From Marinobacter manganoxydans MnI7-9 (lineage in GTDB: Bacteria; Pseudomonadota; Gammaproteobacteria; Pseudomonadales; Oleiphilaceae): a stretch of 64,000 nt of DNA. The translations under genes were made by a program, and so were the position numbers. Of the stretch, positions 7,872 to 16,161 are shown piece after piece. The notes under the pieces are model-generated. The model had not been told where the DNA came from. It worked only from the letters and a program-made list of their open reading frames with translations, and made no database searches. How positions within the stretch are numbered: the first letter of the stretch is position 1; each line of letters begins with the position of its first letter. The DNA lies in the NCBI RefSeq assembly GCF_000235625.1, contig NZ_AGTR01000014.1, positions 1 to 64,000 of the forward strand. Direction: 5' to 3'.

Positions 7872-8939
7872 ATGATGACGACGCAGAAGACGGGTGATTT
7901 GCAAAAACCCGGTCCCGGCATTCCATCGAATTACTCACGGCTCATTGCACGTGAGCTCGATTTAACAGCCAAACAACTGCCACGTCTGCTGCTCGGCACC
8001 GGGCTTGGTGTGACGCAATTCCTGAGCGAGGAAAGCCTGCTTACCGCAGCGCAGCAGGTGCGGATTCTGCGCAACGCACTGGATCTGTCCGGCCAGCCGG
8101 AATTAGGGTTATGGCTAGGCAAGCGACTGACCCCGGCAACCCATGGTGCGATGGGATTCGTGGCCTACAGCAGCCCCGACTTTCTCACTGCGCTGCAAGC
8201 GATTCATACTTTTCTGCCCACGCGCGCGAGCTTCATCCAACTGCATTTGCGGCAAGTCAACGAGCGCCTGGAATGTATTCTGGACTACCAGGAGTCGCTG
8301 GACGATGACATACAGCGGTGCCTGTCGGATGCGATGGTTAAGGCCCTTTTTGAATTTGGCGAGTTTATAATTGGTCGCCCTTTGCATGAGGCTGAAATAT
8401 GCTTCGCTCATCCTGAACCCCCGTATCAGGCAATGTATGCCGATTTTTTGCCCGGGCAGATTCGCTTTGATTGCGACCAGTTAAAACTTACGTTGCCGAT
8501 GTCGTTGTGTCGGGAACCGAATGCCTCCGCCAATCACGAAAACTATCGTCTGGCCTTGCAACAGTGTGAATCGATGCTTGCGCAACTTCAGTCGGATAAA
8601 CCGAGCTATCAGACCCAGCTGAAGATGATGATGTTGTCCCGACCGCCCGGAACGCTCAGTGAAGACGAAGCAGCGGCCTCGTTGTTCATGAGCAAACGCA
8701 CCCTGGCACGCAAACTCAAACAGGAACGCAGCGGTTTTCGGAAAGTTCGCGACGAGATTCTGTCCCAGCAGGCAGCGACCTACTTGCGTGACAGCCAGCT
8801 GTCAATCGAGGCCATTGCCGCGTTGATGAACTATCACGACAGTGCCAATTTCAGACGCGCCTTCAAGCGCTGGTTTGACCAGTCGCCTGAGCAATTCAGG
8901 CAAAATGTCAGATCACAAACCGTGCATCCGCATGATTAG
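7872..8939 (+). CDS. AraC-family transcriptional regulator of the alkane operon
   Basis: The 355-residue protein has an N-terminal ligand-sensing domain of the AraC_binding_2/OruR-like type (GLWLGKRLTPATHGAMGFV is the typical conserved stretch near residue 80-100) and a C-terminal two-helix-turn-helix AraC domain (LFMSKRTLARKLKQE, then AIAALMNYHDSANFRRAFKRW and SPEQFRQ). It is transcribed away from the ferredoxin-CYP153-dehydrogenase-reductase operon and most likely activates it in response to an alkane-derived compound. The first two codons are both ATG; either may be used. The direct repeats at 7804-7840 are its likely binding site. Confidence 0.92.
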   Translation: MMTTQKTGDLQKPGPGIPSNYSRLIARELDLTAKQLPRLLLGTGLGVTQFLSEESLLTAAQQVRILRNALDLSGQPELGLWLGKRLTPATHGAMGFVAYSSPDFLTALQAIHTFLPTRASFIQLHLRQVNERLECILDYQESLDDDIQRCLSDAMVKALFEFGEFIIGRPLHEAEICFAHPEPPYQAMYADFLPGQIRFDCDQLKLTLPMSLCREPNASANHENYRLALQQCESMLAQLQSDKPSYQTQLKMMMLSRPPGTLSEDEAAASLFMSKRTLARKLKQERSGFRKVRDEILSQQAATYLRDSQLSIEAIAALMNYHDSANFRRAFKRWFDQSPEQFRQNVRSQTVHPHD

Positions 8940-8980
8940 CGATCATAAACAGAGGCTACTTGCGTTTGTGAAGCCAGAAC

Positions 8981-9595
8981 CTATGCCTGACCCCCTTTAT
9001 TGATCACACCGTCCATAGCGATCTGCCAGATCAAGTCGCCAATGGCGTCGAGTGAATGAGCCCCGTTCGGGTCGAACCAGGTTGCAACCCAGTTGAGCGC
9101 CCCAAGGCCGATCAGGCGGAGCAAACGGCCGTCAACATTCTTCCGGATCACGCCCTGTTCAATCATTGTTTCGAGGATCTCAGCCCACAGGGACTCGTAT
9201 TGGTCACGCAGTTCGATGATTTCCTCGCGAGCCTCCGGGCCCAGCGCTCGCCATTCAAACAGCAGCACGTAAACCGCGTCCGAATCTACCAACAGGGCTC
9301 GCAGATGCGCTTTGATACAAAGACGCAACCGTTCAACCGGGTCATCCGAACTGGCGTAAGCCGACTCGACCTCTGCGGTAACCAGGTCCACCCCCCGGCG
9401 CATCAGCTCGACAAGCAGCGCTTCCTTGCTGTTGTAACGATAATACAGACTTCCGGGCAGCATATTGCAGGCCTCGGCAATCTCCTTGAGCGACGTCCTT
9501 TCAAAGCCTTTCTCACGAAAAAGCCGGGCTGCGTTAGACAAAACGTCGCCCTGGTCGCCCAGTTTGCTTGCAGGAGTCATCTGTCTGTTAACCAT
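8981..9595 (-). CDS. TetR-family transcriptional regulator
   Basis: The 204-residue protein has the N-terminal TetR helix-turn-helix (AARLFREKGFERTSLKEIAE, then LPGSLYYRYNSKEALLVEL) and a helical ligand-binding half with a family-typical C-terminal segment (LLRLIGLGALNWVATWFDPNG) that resembles KstR2/FadR-like regulators of acyl-CoA or steroid metabolism. It is divergent from the thioesterase/hydrolase/RND operon, and a perfect 24-bp palindrome lies between them, so it probably represses that operon and itself. It ends 41 bp from the AraC regulator's stop, in convergent orientation. The ligand is unknown; an acyl-CoA is a reasonable guess given two thioesterases under its control. Confidence 0.9.
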   Translation of the reverse strand: MVNRQMTPASKLGDQGDVLSNAARLFREKGFERTSLKEIAEACNMLPGSLYYRYNSKEALLVELMRRGVDLVTAEVESAYASSDDPVERLRLCIKAHLRALLVDSDAVYVLLFEWRALGPEAREEIIELRDQYESLWAEILETMIEQGVIRKNVDGRLLRLIGLGALNWVATWFDPNGAHSLDAIGDLIWQIAMDGVINKGGQA

Positions 9596-9717
9596 CGCTT
9601 AAGTATCTCCTCAGCAAGCCAGTTCGTTATTCATCAGAGCGGCCACCACCTGACTTGTTACACTGATCGTACGCCATTGCACGGGTGGCGTGCCATTTGC
9701 CTCAACAGATTCTTGAC

Positions 9718-9741
9718 TTTTGGTTGGTTAACCAACCAAAA
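9718..9741. promoter_or_regulatory. Perfect 24-bp palindrome, probable TetR operator
   Basis: The arms ttttggttggtt (9718-9729) and aaccaaccaaaa (9730-9741) are exact reverse complements with no spacer. The site lies 123 bp upstream of the divergent TetR gene and 33 bp before the small ORF at 9774. A TTGACT that could serve as a -35 overlaps its left edge (9713-9718), so a bound repressor would block polymerase on the plus strand. Confidence 0.75.
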
Positions 9742-9773
9742 TCCAGCAACAATGTTATTCGGAAGAAACTGAC

Positions 9774-9854
9774 ATGGCAATGACCTATGACAATCAGCTG
9801 TTTCCCGCCACTTCCACCCCTGCGCGAAATGCAAACCGGGGTGGGCATATCTGA
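9774..9854 (+). CDS. 26-codon leader ORF, stop overlaps thioesterase start
   Basis: A reading frame of 26 codons begins MAMTYDNQLFPATS and ends in TGATG, the stop sharing two bases... the A and the preceding base region with the thioesterase ATG at 9854. A GGAAG ribosome site lies a few bases upstream. It could be a translated leader that couples translation to the next gene, or the N-terminal remnant of a gene lost by deletion. The latter is possible because decayed genes exist at the far end of this operon. No function is recognised. Confidence 0.45.
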   Translation: MAMTYDNQLFPATSTPARNANRGGHI

Positions 9855-10339
9855 TGACGGAGTCGAACAGAGCTCAGCACAGTGACGCTGTGACGACGGC
9901 GTGGCAGTTTACCGAACAGGTTCCCCACGGCAGGGATCTGGGTATGCAGGTTGTCTCTGTGAACGGAAACCAGGTCTGCATGCGCCTGACCCCACAGCCG
10001 TGGATGTTCGCCGAAGAGGATACACAAGAAATCTGCACCAGCGTGCTCTACTCGCTGGCCGACTCCGCCGGAGGCTTGGCGGTATTCGCGGGGGCCCTGG
10101 AGTTGATGCCCATTGCCACGCTGGATCTGCGCATGGATTATCTGCGGCCCGCCATCGGCGACCGTGCCCTCTTGGCGGTGGCCACCTGTCGTCATTTAAC
10201 GGACGAGGTCGCGTTCATCCATTGCGACATCCTCAGCGAGAGCGATAGTGCACTGTTAGCGACGGCAAACGCCACCTTCATGCGCAACACCCAGGGCCAG
10301 CGATTCCAGGCCGGTGGACGAAAAAAGGAGGGCGCATGA
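9854..10339 (+). CDS. PaaI-family hotdog thioesterase (first of two)
   Basis: This 161-residue protein fits a single hotdog fold. The segment SLADSAGGLAVFAGALEL followed by LDLRMDYLRPAIGD is the PaaI/acyl-CoA thioesterase signature (the long central helix and the following strand), and the C-terminal half has the matching strands (AFIHCDILSESDSALLATANATFM). Such enzymes hydrolyse acyl- or aryl-CoA thioesters in the cytoplasm as dimers or tetramers. The usual HGG of the active site is replaced here, so its substrate or even activity is uncertain. It may pair with the second thioesterase, whose start overlaps its stop by four bases (ATGA). First full-length gene of the TetR-flanked operon. Confidence 0.82.
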   Translation: MTESNRAQHSDAVTTAWQFTEQVPHGRDLGMQVVSVNGNQVCMRLTPQPWMFAEEDTQEICTSVLYSLADSAGGLAVFAGALELMPIATLDLRMDYLRPAIGDRALLAVATCRHLTDEVAFIHCDILSESDSALLATANATFMRNTQGQRFQAGGRKKEGA

Positions 10340-10827
10340 GCACGACTGGCGATTCGGCACAACCCATCTCAGGCCCTACCGAAAGCGGGAAAGAATGTTC
10401 CGACTGGCAGGCTCTGCTGGAGCGCATTCCCTACGCACGGCACCTTGGGCTTGAGGTTCAACGCGACGATGTAGGTCTAGTGGTTCATATGCCGTGTCGT
10501 GAAGCGCTCATTGGCAACTTTATGCTACCCGCCCTCCATGGCGGCGTGCTTGGCGCCCTGATCGAACTCACCGCGCGGGTCGCTGCGCAAAGCCAGGATA
10601 CCGACAAACGTTGCCCACGCATTCTCGACAGCCACATTAACTACCTCCGCTCCGCGCAGGCCCGATCGACGTTCGCCAGCGCCGAAATTGTCCGGCAAGG
10701 CAGGCGGAGCAGCCTGGTCCGGGTGACTTGCTGGCAGGGCGATAAGCGCAAACCGATCGCCAGCGGTCAGGTTCAGTTGTTGCTCCCGACAATGGCGGCC
10801 AAAGAAGCAGATCTTCATGAACAATAA
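10336..10827 (+). CDS. PaaI-family hotdog thioesterase (second of two)
   Basis: This 163-residue hotdog protein keeps the canonical segment ALHGGVLGALIELTARVAA, including the HGG at the head of the central helix, followed by LDSHINYLRSAQARSTFASAE and the RQGRRSSLVRVTCWQ strand. It is therefore the more orthodox thioesterase of the pair. It overlaps the upstream gene by ATGA and the downstream hydrolase by 11 bp, so the three are almost certainly co-translated. Adjacent, divergent hotdog subunits often form hetero-oligomers in which only one chain has the complete active site; that is an inference here. Confidence 0.85.
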   Translation: MSTTGDSAQPISGPTESGKECSDWQALLERIPYARHLGLEVQRDDVGLVVHMPCREALIGNFMLPALHGGVLGALIELTARVAAQSQDTDKRCPRILDSHINYLRSAQARSTFASAEIVRQGRRSSLVRVTCWQGDKRKPIASGQVQLLLPTMAAKEADLHEQ

Positions 10828-11719
10828 GCACAACAACCCTGAACGCGACCAATTCCAGGCGCCGGATGGCGCGGAGATCGCACTGTGGCGTTGGCCGCAA
10901 TCCAAAGCGCGCCCCACGGTGCACTGGGCCCATGCAACGGGTTTCCATGGCCGCCTGTACCGCCCCCTCCTTGATGAGCTTGCCACGGACGTCAATGTCC
11001 TGGCCTGGGACATGCGGGGGCACGGGGCCAGCGCCGGTGCGGCGAACTTTTCGACATTCCGGGGCTGGGAAACCTACTATCGCGACATGATCGCTCTGCT
11101 GGATAGCCTGGACGAGCCGGTCTGGCTCGCCGGCCATTCCATCGGTGCCACCACCAGCATCATGGCCGCTGCCCGACGGCCAGACAAAGTGCTGGGCCTG
11201 ATTCTGGCGGAACCGGTGATCATGGATCCGGGGCAGGGCCTGAAGCTGTGGCTGGCCAAGCTGCTACGCCAGTCACATCGGTTGTCACTGGCCGCCGGAG
11301 CCGCACGTCGGCGCCGGGTATTCGACTCGCACGCTGCTGCGCTGGACAACTATCGTGGCCGCGGTGGCTTCAAGACCTGGCCCGATGCATGGCTGGAGGC
11401 CTACATCCAACACGCTTTTCTGCCGCAGGACGATCAAGTTCGCCTGGCGTGTGCGCCGGAGTGGGAGAGCACCACCTTTGCCCATACCGAACACAACCCC
11501 TGGCCCGGTATTCGTCAGTTGCGGTGCCCGGTTATCGCGCTGGCGGCGGAGCGCGGGTCAACCTTCTCGCCGGCGGCGCGAAAACGCCTGCAGACCCTGC
11601 TGCCCCGGGCTGACGTCATGGTTCTTGAAGGTACGACCCACTTCCTGCCCATGGAGCAGAACGAAACCGTTCGCGATGCCATCCTGCAACTTGCGTTGTC
11701 CGGACACCGCGAGAACTGA
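10817..11719 (+). CDS. Alpha/beta-fold hydrolase
   Basis: The 300-residue protein has the alpha/beta hydrolase layout: the oxyanion-side HATGFHG (near 35-41), the nucleophile elbow GHSIGATTS (serine near 110), and the catalytic histidine in EGTTHFLPME near 277, with the acid probably in the PVIALAAERG strand region. No signal peptide, so cytoplasmic. It may hydrolyse an ester, lactone or thioester made available by the two thioesterases, but the substrate is not readable. The next gene starts 37 bp after its stop. A long in-frame alternative reading of the adaptor gene crosses its 3' half in another frame and is only a shadow. Confidence 0.85.
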   Translation: MNNKHNNPERDQFQAPDGAEIALWRWPQSKARPTVHWAHATGFHGRLYRPLLDELATDVNVLAWDMRGHGASAGAANFSTFRGWETYYRDMIALLDSLDEPVWLAGHSIGATTSIMAAARRPDKVLGLILAEPVIMDPGQGLKLWLAKLLRQSHRLSLAAGAARRRRVFDSHAAALDNYRGRGGFKTWPDAWLEAYIQHAFLPQDDQVRLACAPEWESTTFAHTEHNPWPGIRQLRCPVIALAAERGSTFSPAARKRLQTLLPRADVMVLEGTTHFLPMEQNETVRDAILQLALSGHREN

Positions 11720-11756
11720 TACCCACACCTTGATTTTGCTAATCGGGACACCTGCC

Positions 11757-12809
11757 ATGCGCTGTATGCTGACACTGTTTATCTCGCTGCTCATTCTGTC
11801 TGGTTGTCAGCAGTCTTCGGAACCGCCCCCACAGGCCCGCGCCCCTATCCCCTGGGTAAAAACAGTTGAACTAAAGGACGCCGGCCCAACAGCGCACAGA
11901 TTTTCAGGAACCCTGCGAGGCCGCCACGAAGTTCCTCAGGCCTTTCAGATCGCCGGTCGGATTCAACATCGTTACATTGATGCCGGTCAACGCGTGGAAA
12001 AAGGCGACTTACTGTTCAAACTCGATACACGAGACCTTGTAGCAACGGCGGAGGGAGCCGCGGCGGATCTGAAGCGTGCAGAAGCGGCCCTGGCAATTAC
12101 CACCAATGAGCTCCAGCGCCAGCAGCAACTTGTGGGGCGTCAGTTTGTCAGCGAACAAACCCTGCAACGCCTTGAGTTGGCAGAGCGTGAGGCGCGCAGC
12201 CAGGTGCAAACGGCTTCTGCACGCAATCAGCAGGCTCAGAATGCCTTGGGGTATGCGGAACTGAAAGCCGCCCATGCAGGCGTGGTCACTGAGGTCATCG
12301 TTGAACCCGGCCAGGTTGTGGGTGTCGGTCAAACCCTTGCCGTTCTGGCCGAAGATCAATCGCTGGAAGTCGAGGTTTTTTTACCAGAGGGCAGTAACCC
12401 GCCCAGGCGCGGTTATGTTCCTTTGCCCACTGGCGAACAGCTTGCTGTGAGCCTGAGAGAGATTGCCGGGGCTGCCGACCCCGCAAGCCGGAGCTGGCGT
12501 GCCCGATACAGCCTGGAGGGGCCCTACCCCTCGTCTTTAACTCTGGGTTCGGTGGTGAGTGTCCGGTTAGCACAGAAGCAAACCGCGCCCAGCCATCGCG
12601 TACCGCTGGGTGCCCTCGATGAGAGAGGGCAAACGCCACAGGTCTGGTTGGTCTCCGATGGCACGGTGAAGCCCCTTGCGGTCGAGGTGATCGATCTGGG
12701 TGAAGAGTATGCGCAGATCAAGGCCGATATCAACGCGGGAACGCCCATCGTCGCGTTGGGGACACACCTGCTCACGCCTGGCATGGCGGTGCAGGAGCTG
12801 GCTCAATGA
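11757..12809 (+). CDS. RND efflux periplasmic adaptor, lipoprotein
   Basis: The product (350 residues) begins with a lipoprotein signal, core LTLFISLLILSGC with the lipobox LSGC, so it is anchored to the membrane face of the periplasm. The MFP order follows: a lipoyl half-motif (FQIAGRIQHRYIDAGQRVEKG and DLLFKLD), an alpha-hairpin rich in Q/E/A (residues about 105-175), the second lipoyl half (ELKAAHAGVVTEVIVEPGQVVG) and a beta-barrel domain. It couples the RND pump to an outer membrane channel, none of which is encoded here. The start was moved 134 codons in from the open frame because the upstream portion is inside the hydrolase gene. It overlaps the pump by ATGA. Confidence 0.92.
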   Translation: MRCMLTLFISLLILSGCQQSSEPPPQARAPIPWVKTVELKDAGPTAHRFSGTLRGRHEVPQAFQIAGRIQHRYIDAGQRVEKGDLLFKLDTRDLVATAEGAAADLKRAEAALAITTNELQRQQQLVGRQFVSEQTLQRLELAEREARSQVQTASARNQQAQNALGYAELKAAHAGVVTEVIVEPGQVVGVGQTLAVLAEDQSLEVEVFLPEGSNPPRRGYVPLPTGEQLAVSLREIAGAADPASRSWRARYSLEGPYPSSLTLGSVVSVRLAQKQTAPSHRVPLGALDERGQTPQVWLVSDGTVKPLAVEVIDLGEEYAQIKADINAGTPIVALGTHLLTPGMAVQELAQ

Positions 12810-15800
12810 GCTTACCGAATCTTTCCGCGCTGGCAGTGCGCGAGCGTTCGGTCACCCTCTTTTTTCTTTTGCTGTCCGTTGTTGCCGGTTTCTACGCGTT
12901 CTCCTCCCTTGGTCGGGCGGAAGACCCTGCGTTCACCGTCCGGGCGATGGTGGTTTCTGTCGTCTGGCCAGGAGCAACCCCCGAGGTGCTGCAGAATCAG
13001 GTCGTGGATCGTCTGGAAAAGCAAATTCAGGAGGTGGCGTATACCGATACCATTGAAACAACCATTCGGCCCGGGCAGGCCGCCATGGTTATCCGATTCC
13101 AGGATTCGACGCCCAGCGAAAAAGTGCCTGATCTCTTTTATCAGGTCCGCAAACGCATGCTCGATGAGCAATCCAACCTGCCCCGGGGGGTGATCGGCCC
13201 CATCGTCAACGACGATTTCGCGGATGTGTATTTCTCCCTGCTTGCCCTGACGGCACCTGGGCTGCCGATGCGTGAACTGACCCGCGAGGCAGAATCGATA
13301 CGGGATCGCCTGCAACGGCTGCCCGGCTTGCAAAAAGCACAGCTCCTGGCGGAGCGTCCTGAGCGGGTGTATCTCGAATTTGATCAGGACCGGCTCAACA
13401 ACCTCGGTTTGTCGGCAGAAGAGGTGTTGCAGGCGATAGAGGCCAACAACCGTCTTCAGCCTCTTGGCTTTGTTGATCTTGCCGGCCCGCGGGTTTATGT
13501 CCGCAGCAACATCGACCTGTCTGACCTTGAGCGCCTCACCTCAGTACCTCTGCGTATCGGAGACCAGCTTATCACCGTGTCTGATCTGGCCGAGGTGCGT
13601 TTAGGTTATGAAGATCCTTTGAGCTACATCGTCCGCTCCAACGGTGAGGATGCGATCCTGTTAGGTGTCGTCATGCGCGCGGGTGAAAATGGCCTGGAGT
13701 TTGGTGAGCGGCTGCGCGAGTTTGTCAGTGCCGAACAGGGCAGGCTGCCGCTGGGAATGTCAATACAGACCCTGACCGATCAGGCGGAAGCCATCACTCA
13801 GGCGGTTGATCTTTTTCAGGTCAAGTTTCTGGTTGCGTTGGTCGTCGTGATGGGGGTCAGCATACTGGCGATCGGTCTGCGCGCGGGTTTGGTGGTGGGC
13901 ATTGCGATTCCTGTGACCCTCGGCCTGACTTTCTTGTTGATGAAAATGGCGGGCATAAACCTGGACCGCATCACCCTGGGTGCGTTGATTATCGCACTGG
14001 GTCTGTTAGTGGACGATGCGATCATCGCCATTGAAATGATGATCGTGAAGATGGAGAGCGGCTGGGACCGGGTACGGGCAGCCAGTCATGCCTGGAGCGT
14101 AACCGCCGCGCCCATGCTGTTCGGTACGCTGGTGACGGTGGCCGGATTTGTCCCCATCGGATTTGCCCAGTCCGGAGTGGGAGAATACACCGGCAACATC
14201 TTCTGGGTGCTGGCTTTTTCGTTGTTGATTTCCTGGGTGGTGGCGGTAACTTTTACGCCTTATCTGGGCGTCAAGCTCTTGCCCGATTACACCGGGCATA
14301 TGGGCCAGGACCTTTACCAAAGCGCGTTTTATCAGCGGTTGCGTGGGGTGATCACAGCGTGTGTTCAGTACCGGAAAACCGTCGTTTTTATCACAGTGGG
14401 TTTGCTGGCGATCAGTGCTTTCGGGATGGCAACCCAGGTGCAGAAGCAATTTTTTCCCAGTTCTGATCGCCCTGAAGTTCTGATCAGTGTCTATGCTCCG
14501 CAGGGGAGCGCTATTGCCACCACGGATCAAAGTGTCAGACGCCTGGAAGCAATTCTGATGGACATGCCGGAGGTGAAAAGCCTTTCCGCTTACATCGGAG
14601 CCGGTGCACCGCGATTCTTCGTATCGGCCAACCCCGAGCAGCCGGACCCGGCATTTGCCAAGTTGATTGCCATTGGGGAGGACGTTGAAGGGCGCGATCG
14701 CATCATCTCGGCATTGGAAGCCAGAATCGCGGCGGGTGAATTTCCGGAGGCACGAGTGCGTGTAACGCGTTTGCTGTACGGTCCGCCGGTGGTCTGGCCG
14801 GTCAGTTTTCGTGTGCTGGGTCCGGAAGCCGATCAGCTCAGAGAGATCGCGCACCAGATCCGGACTCTCATGACCGGGCATCCGAACATCGTCATGCCGC
14901 ATCTCGAATGGGACGAGCGCGTACCCACGCTCTATCTTGATATGGACCCGGAAAATCTGGGTTGGATGGGCCTGACCCCGGCAGAGGTTGCCCGGCAACT
15001 CCAGTTCCAACTTCGCGGAGTGGCCGTCACCGAACTGCGCCAGGGCATAAGGAGCGTTCAACTGGTGGCGCGTAATGCACGTGGCGAAGTGATCATGCCG
15101 GAAGATCTTGAGATCAAAACCCGCGACGGCCGCAAACTTTCCGTACAGCAACTGGGCAAGTGGCAGGTTCGTTACGAGGACCCCGTCATAAAGCGTTACA
15201 ACCGTGACCCCTTCCTGGCCGTTCAGGCCGATGTAGAAGGTGCCCAGCCACCGGATGTCACCAAGGAAATCTGGAGTGCGATGACAGCCCTGCGTGAACA
15301 GTTGCCGGAGGGTTACCGTATTGAAATTGGCGGTACGGTGGAACAATCAGCCAAAGCCAATGCTTCAATCCAGACATTACAACCGGTGATGTTGGCGTTG
15401 ATGCTGATCTTTATCATGCTTCAGATGCGTTCATTTATCGGCACATTGACTGTTCTTGCCACCGCGCCACTGGGGCTGATTGGGGCTGTGCTGGCTCTGC
15501 TGCTGTTTAATCAACCCTTTGGCTTTACCGCGCTGCTGGGGTTGATTGGCCTGGGCGGCATCCTGATGCGAAACACCATGATTCTGACGCAGCAGGTGCA
15601 GGACAACTTCAAAGCAGGAATGGCTGCCCGGGAAGCCGTTGTCGAAGCGGCAGTCCAGCGTGCCCGCCCCGTGGTACTCACCGCCCTGGCGGCCGTTCTG
15701 GCGTTTGTACCTCTGACCTTTGACCTGTTCTGGGGGCCGCTGGCTTATGTGCTTATCGGTGGCGTAGCGGTCGGCACTCTGATTACGCTATTGTTTGTCC

Positions 15801-15850
15801 CGGCGCTTTATGCCCTCTGGTTTCGGTTAAAGAGCGAATGCTTAGATTAG
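12806..15850 (+). CDS. RND-family efflux permease (HAE1/AcrB type)
   Basis: At 1014 residues this is a full-length RND pump. It shows TM1 near residues 12-30, a large periplasmic loop, the TM4 proton-relay pair in ALGLLVDDAIIAIEMM, the second periplasmic loop after QKQFFPSSDRPE, and a C-terminal bundle ending GGVAVGTLITLLFVPALYAL. It uses proton-motive force to export hydrophobic molecules through the adaptor at 11757. Linkage to two thioesterases and a hydrolase under one TetR gene is unusual for a plain drug pump and suggests export of, or protection from, a fatty or aromatic acid, but this is inference. The gene is intact. Confidence 0.94.
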   Translation: MSLPNLSALAVRERSVTLFFLLLSVVAGFYAFSSLGRAEDPAFTVRAMVVSVVWPGATPEVLQNQVVDRLEKQIQEVAYTDTIETTIRPGQAAMVIRFQDSTPSEKVPDLFYQVRKRMLDEQSNLPRGVIGPIVNDDFADVYFSLLALTAPGLPMRELTREAESIRDRLQRLPGLQKAQLLAERPERVYLEFDQDRLNNLGLSAEEVLQAIEANNRLQPLGFVDLAGPRVYVRSNIDLSDLERLTSVPLRIGDQLITVSDLAEVRLGYEDPLSYIVRSNGEDAILLGVVMRAGENGLEFGERLREFVSAEQGRLPLGMSIQTLTDQAEAITQAVDLFQVKFLVALVVVMGVSILAIGLRAGLVVGIAIPVTLGLTFLLMKMAGINLDRITLGALIIALGLLVDDAIIAIEMMIVKMESGWDRVRAASHAWSVTAAPMLFGTLVTVAGFVPIGFAQSGVGEYTGNIFWVLAFSLLISWVVAVTFTPYLGVKLLPDYTGHMGQDLYQSAFYQRLRGVITACVQYRKTVVFITVGLLAISAFGMATQVQKQFFPSSDRPEVLISVYAPQGSAIATTDQSVRRLEAILMDMPEVKSLSAYIGAGAPRFFVSANPEQPDPAFAKLIAIGEDVEGRDRIISALEARIAAGEFPEARVRVTRLLYGPPVVWPVSFRVLGPEADQLREIAHQIRTLMTGHPNIVMPHLEWDERVPTLYLDMDPENLGWMGLTPAEVARQLQFQLRGVAVTELRQGIRSVQLVARNARGEVIMPEDLEIKTRDGRKLSVQQLGKWQVRYEDPVIKRYNRDPFLAVQADVEGAQPPDVTKEIWSAMTALREQLPEGYRIEIGGTVEQSAKANASIQTLQPVMLALMLIFIMLQMRSFIGTLTVLATAPLGLIGAVLALLLFNQPFGFTALLGLIGLGGILMRNTMILTQQVQDNFKAGMAAREAVVEAAVQRARPVVLTALAAVLAFVPLTFDLFWGPLAYVLIGGVAVGTLITLLFVPALYALWFRLKSECLD

Positions 15851-15940
15851 ATCGGCCCCACAGTTTAGACTGGAACATGTTATTAGAGTGACTGACGAAA
15901 TCACCCGGGAGGGCAACGCTTATAGCCCGCTCATCCGTGA

Positions 15941-16159
15941 AGTTCAGTCCGGGACATCATGCTGGCCCAGGCGATCCTTTATCGTGGCGCGGGCTTCGCC
16001 ACCGTCTGGCCGCAGTTCCTGGCCATCGCCTTTGTCGGGGCTGCCCTTTTCGGGTTTGCTCTGGCACATTTCCGACGGACCCTGAACACCAGCCGCCTGG
16101 AAAAGCGCCAAGACGCGTTCAGATGCGCTGGTTTGGCAGGGTCCGCATGGCCCCTTTAA
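15941..16159 (+). pseudogene. Truncated ABC-2 permease, C-terminal remnant
   Basis: The frame after a stop at 15938 encodes RDIMLAQAILYRGAGFATVW followed by a transmembrane stretch (PQFLAIAFVGAALFGFALAH) and FRRTL. That is the usual last part of an ABC-2 type exporter permease: the amphipathic RDIML/GAGF segment, a final membrane helix and a basic tail. Everything before it, about 300 residues, is missing. So this is the end of a lost gene, and the deletion junction probably lies between the RND stop (15850) and 15940. Confidence 0.6.
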
Positions 16160-16161
16160 CT

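Noticed and set aside
11355-11756. 134-codon N-terminal extension of the RND adaptor frame
   Set aside because: It lies inside the alpha/beta hydrolase gene and encodes no recognisable sequence; a lipoprotein signal peptide starts cleanly at 11757.
14006-15346. 446-codon antisense ORF over the RND pump
   Set aside because: It is opposite a full-length, motif-complete pump and shows no domain of its own; long antisense frames are common in GC-rich genes.
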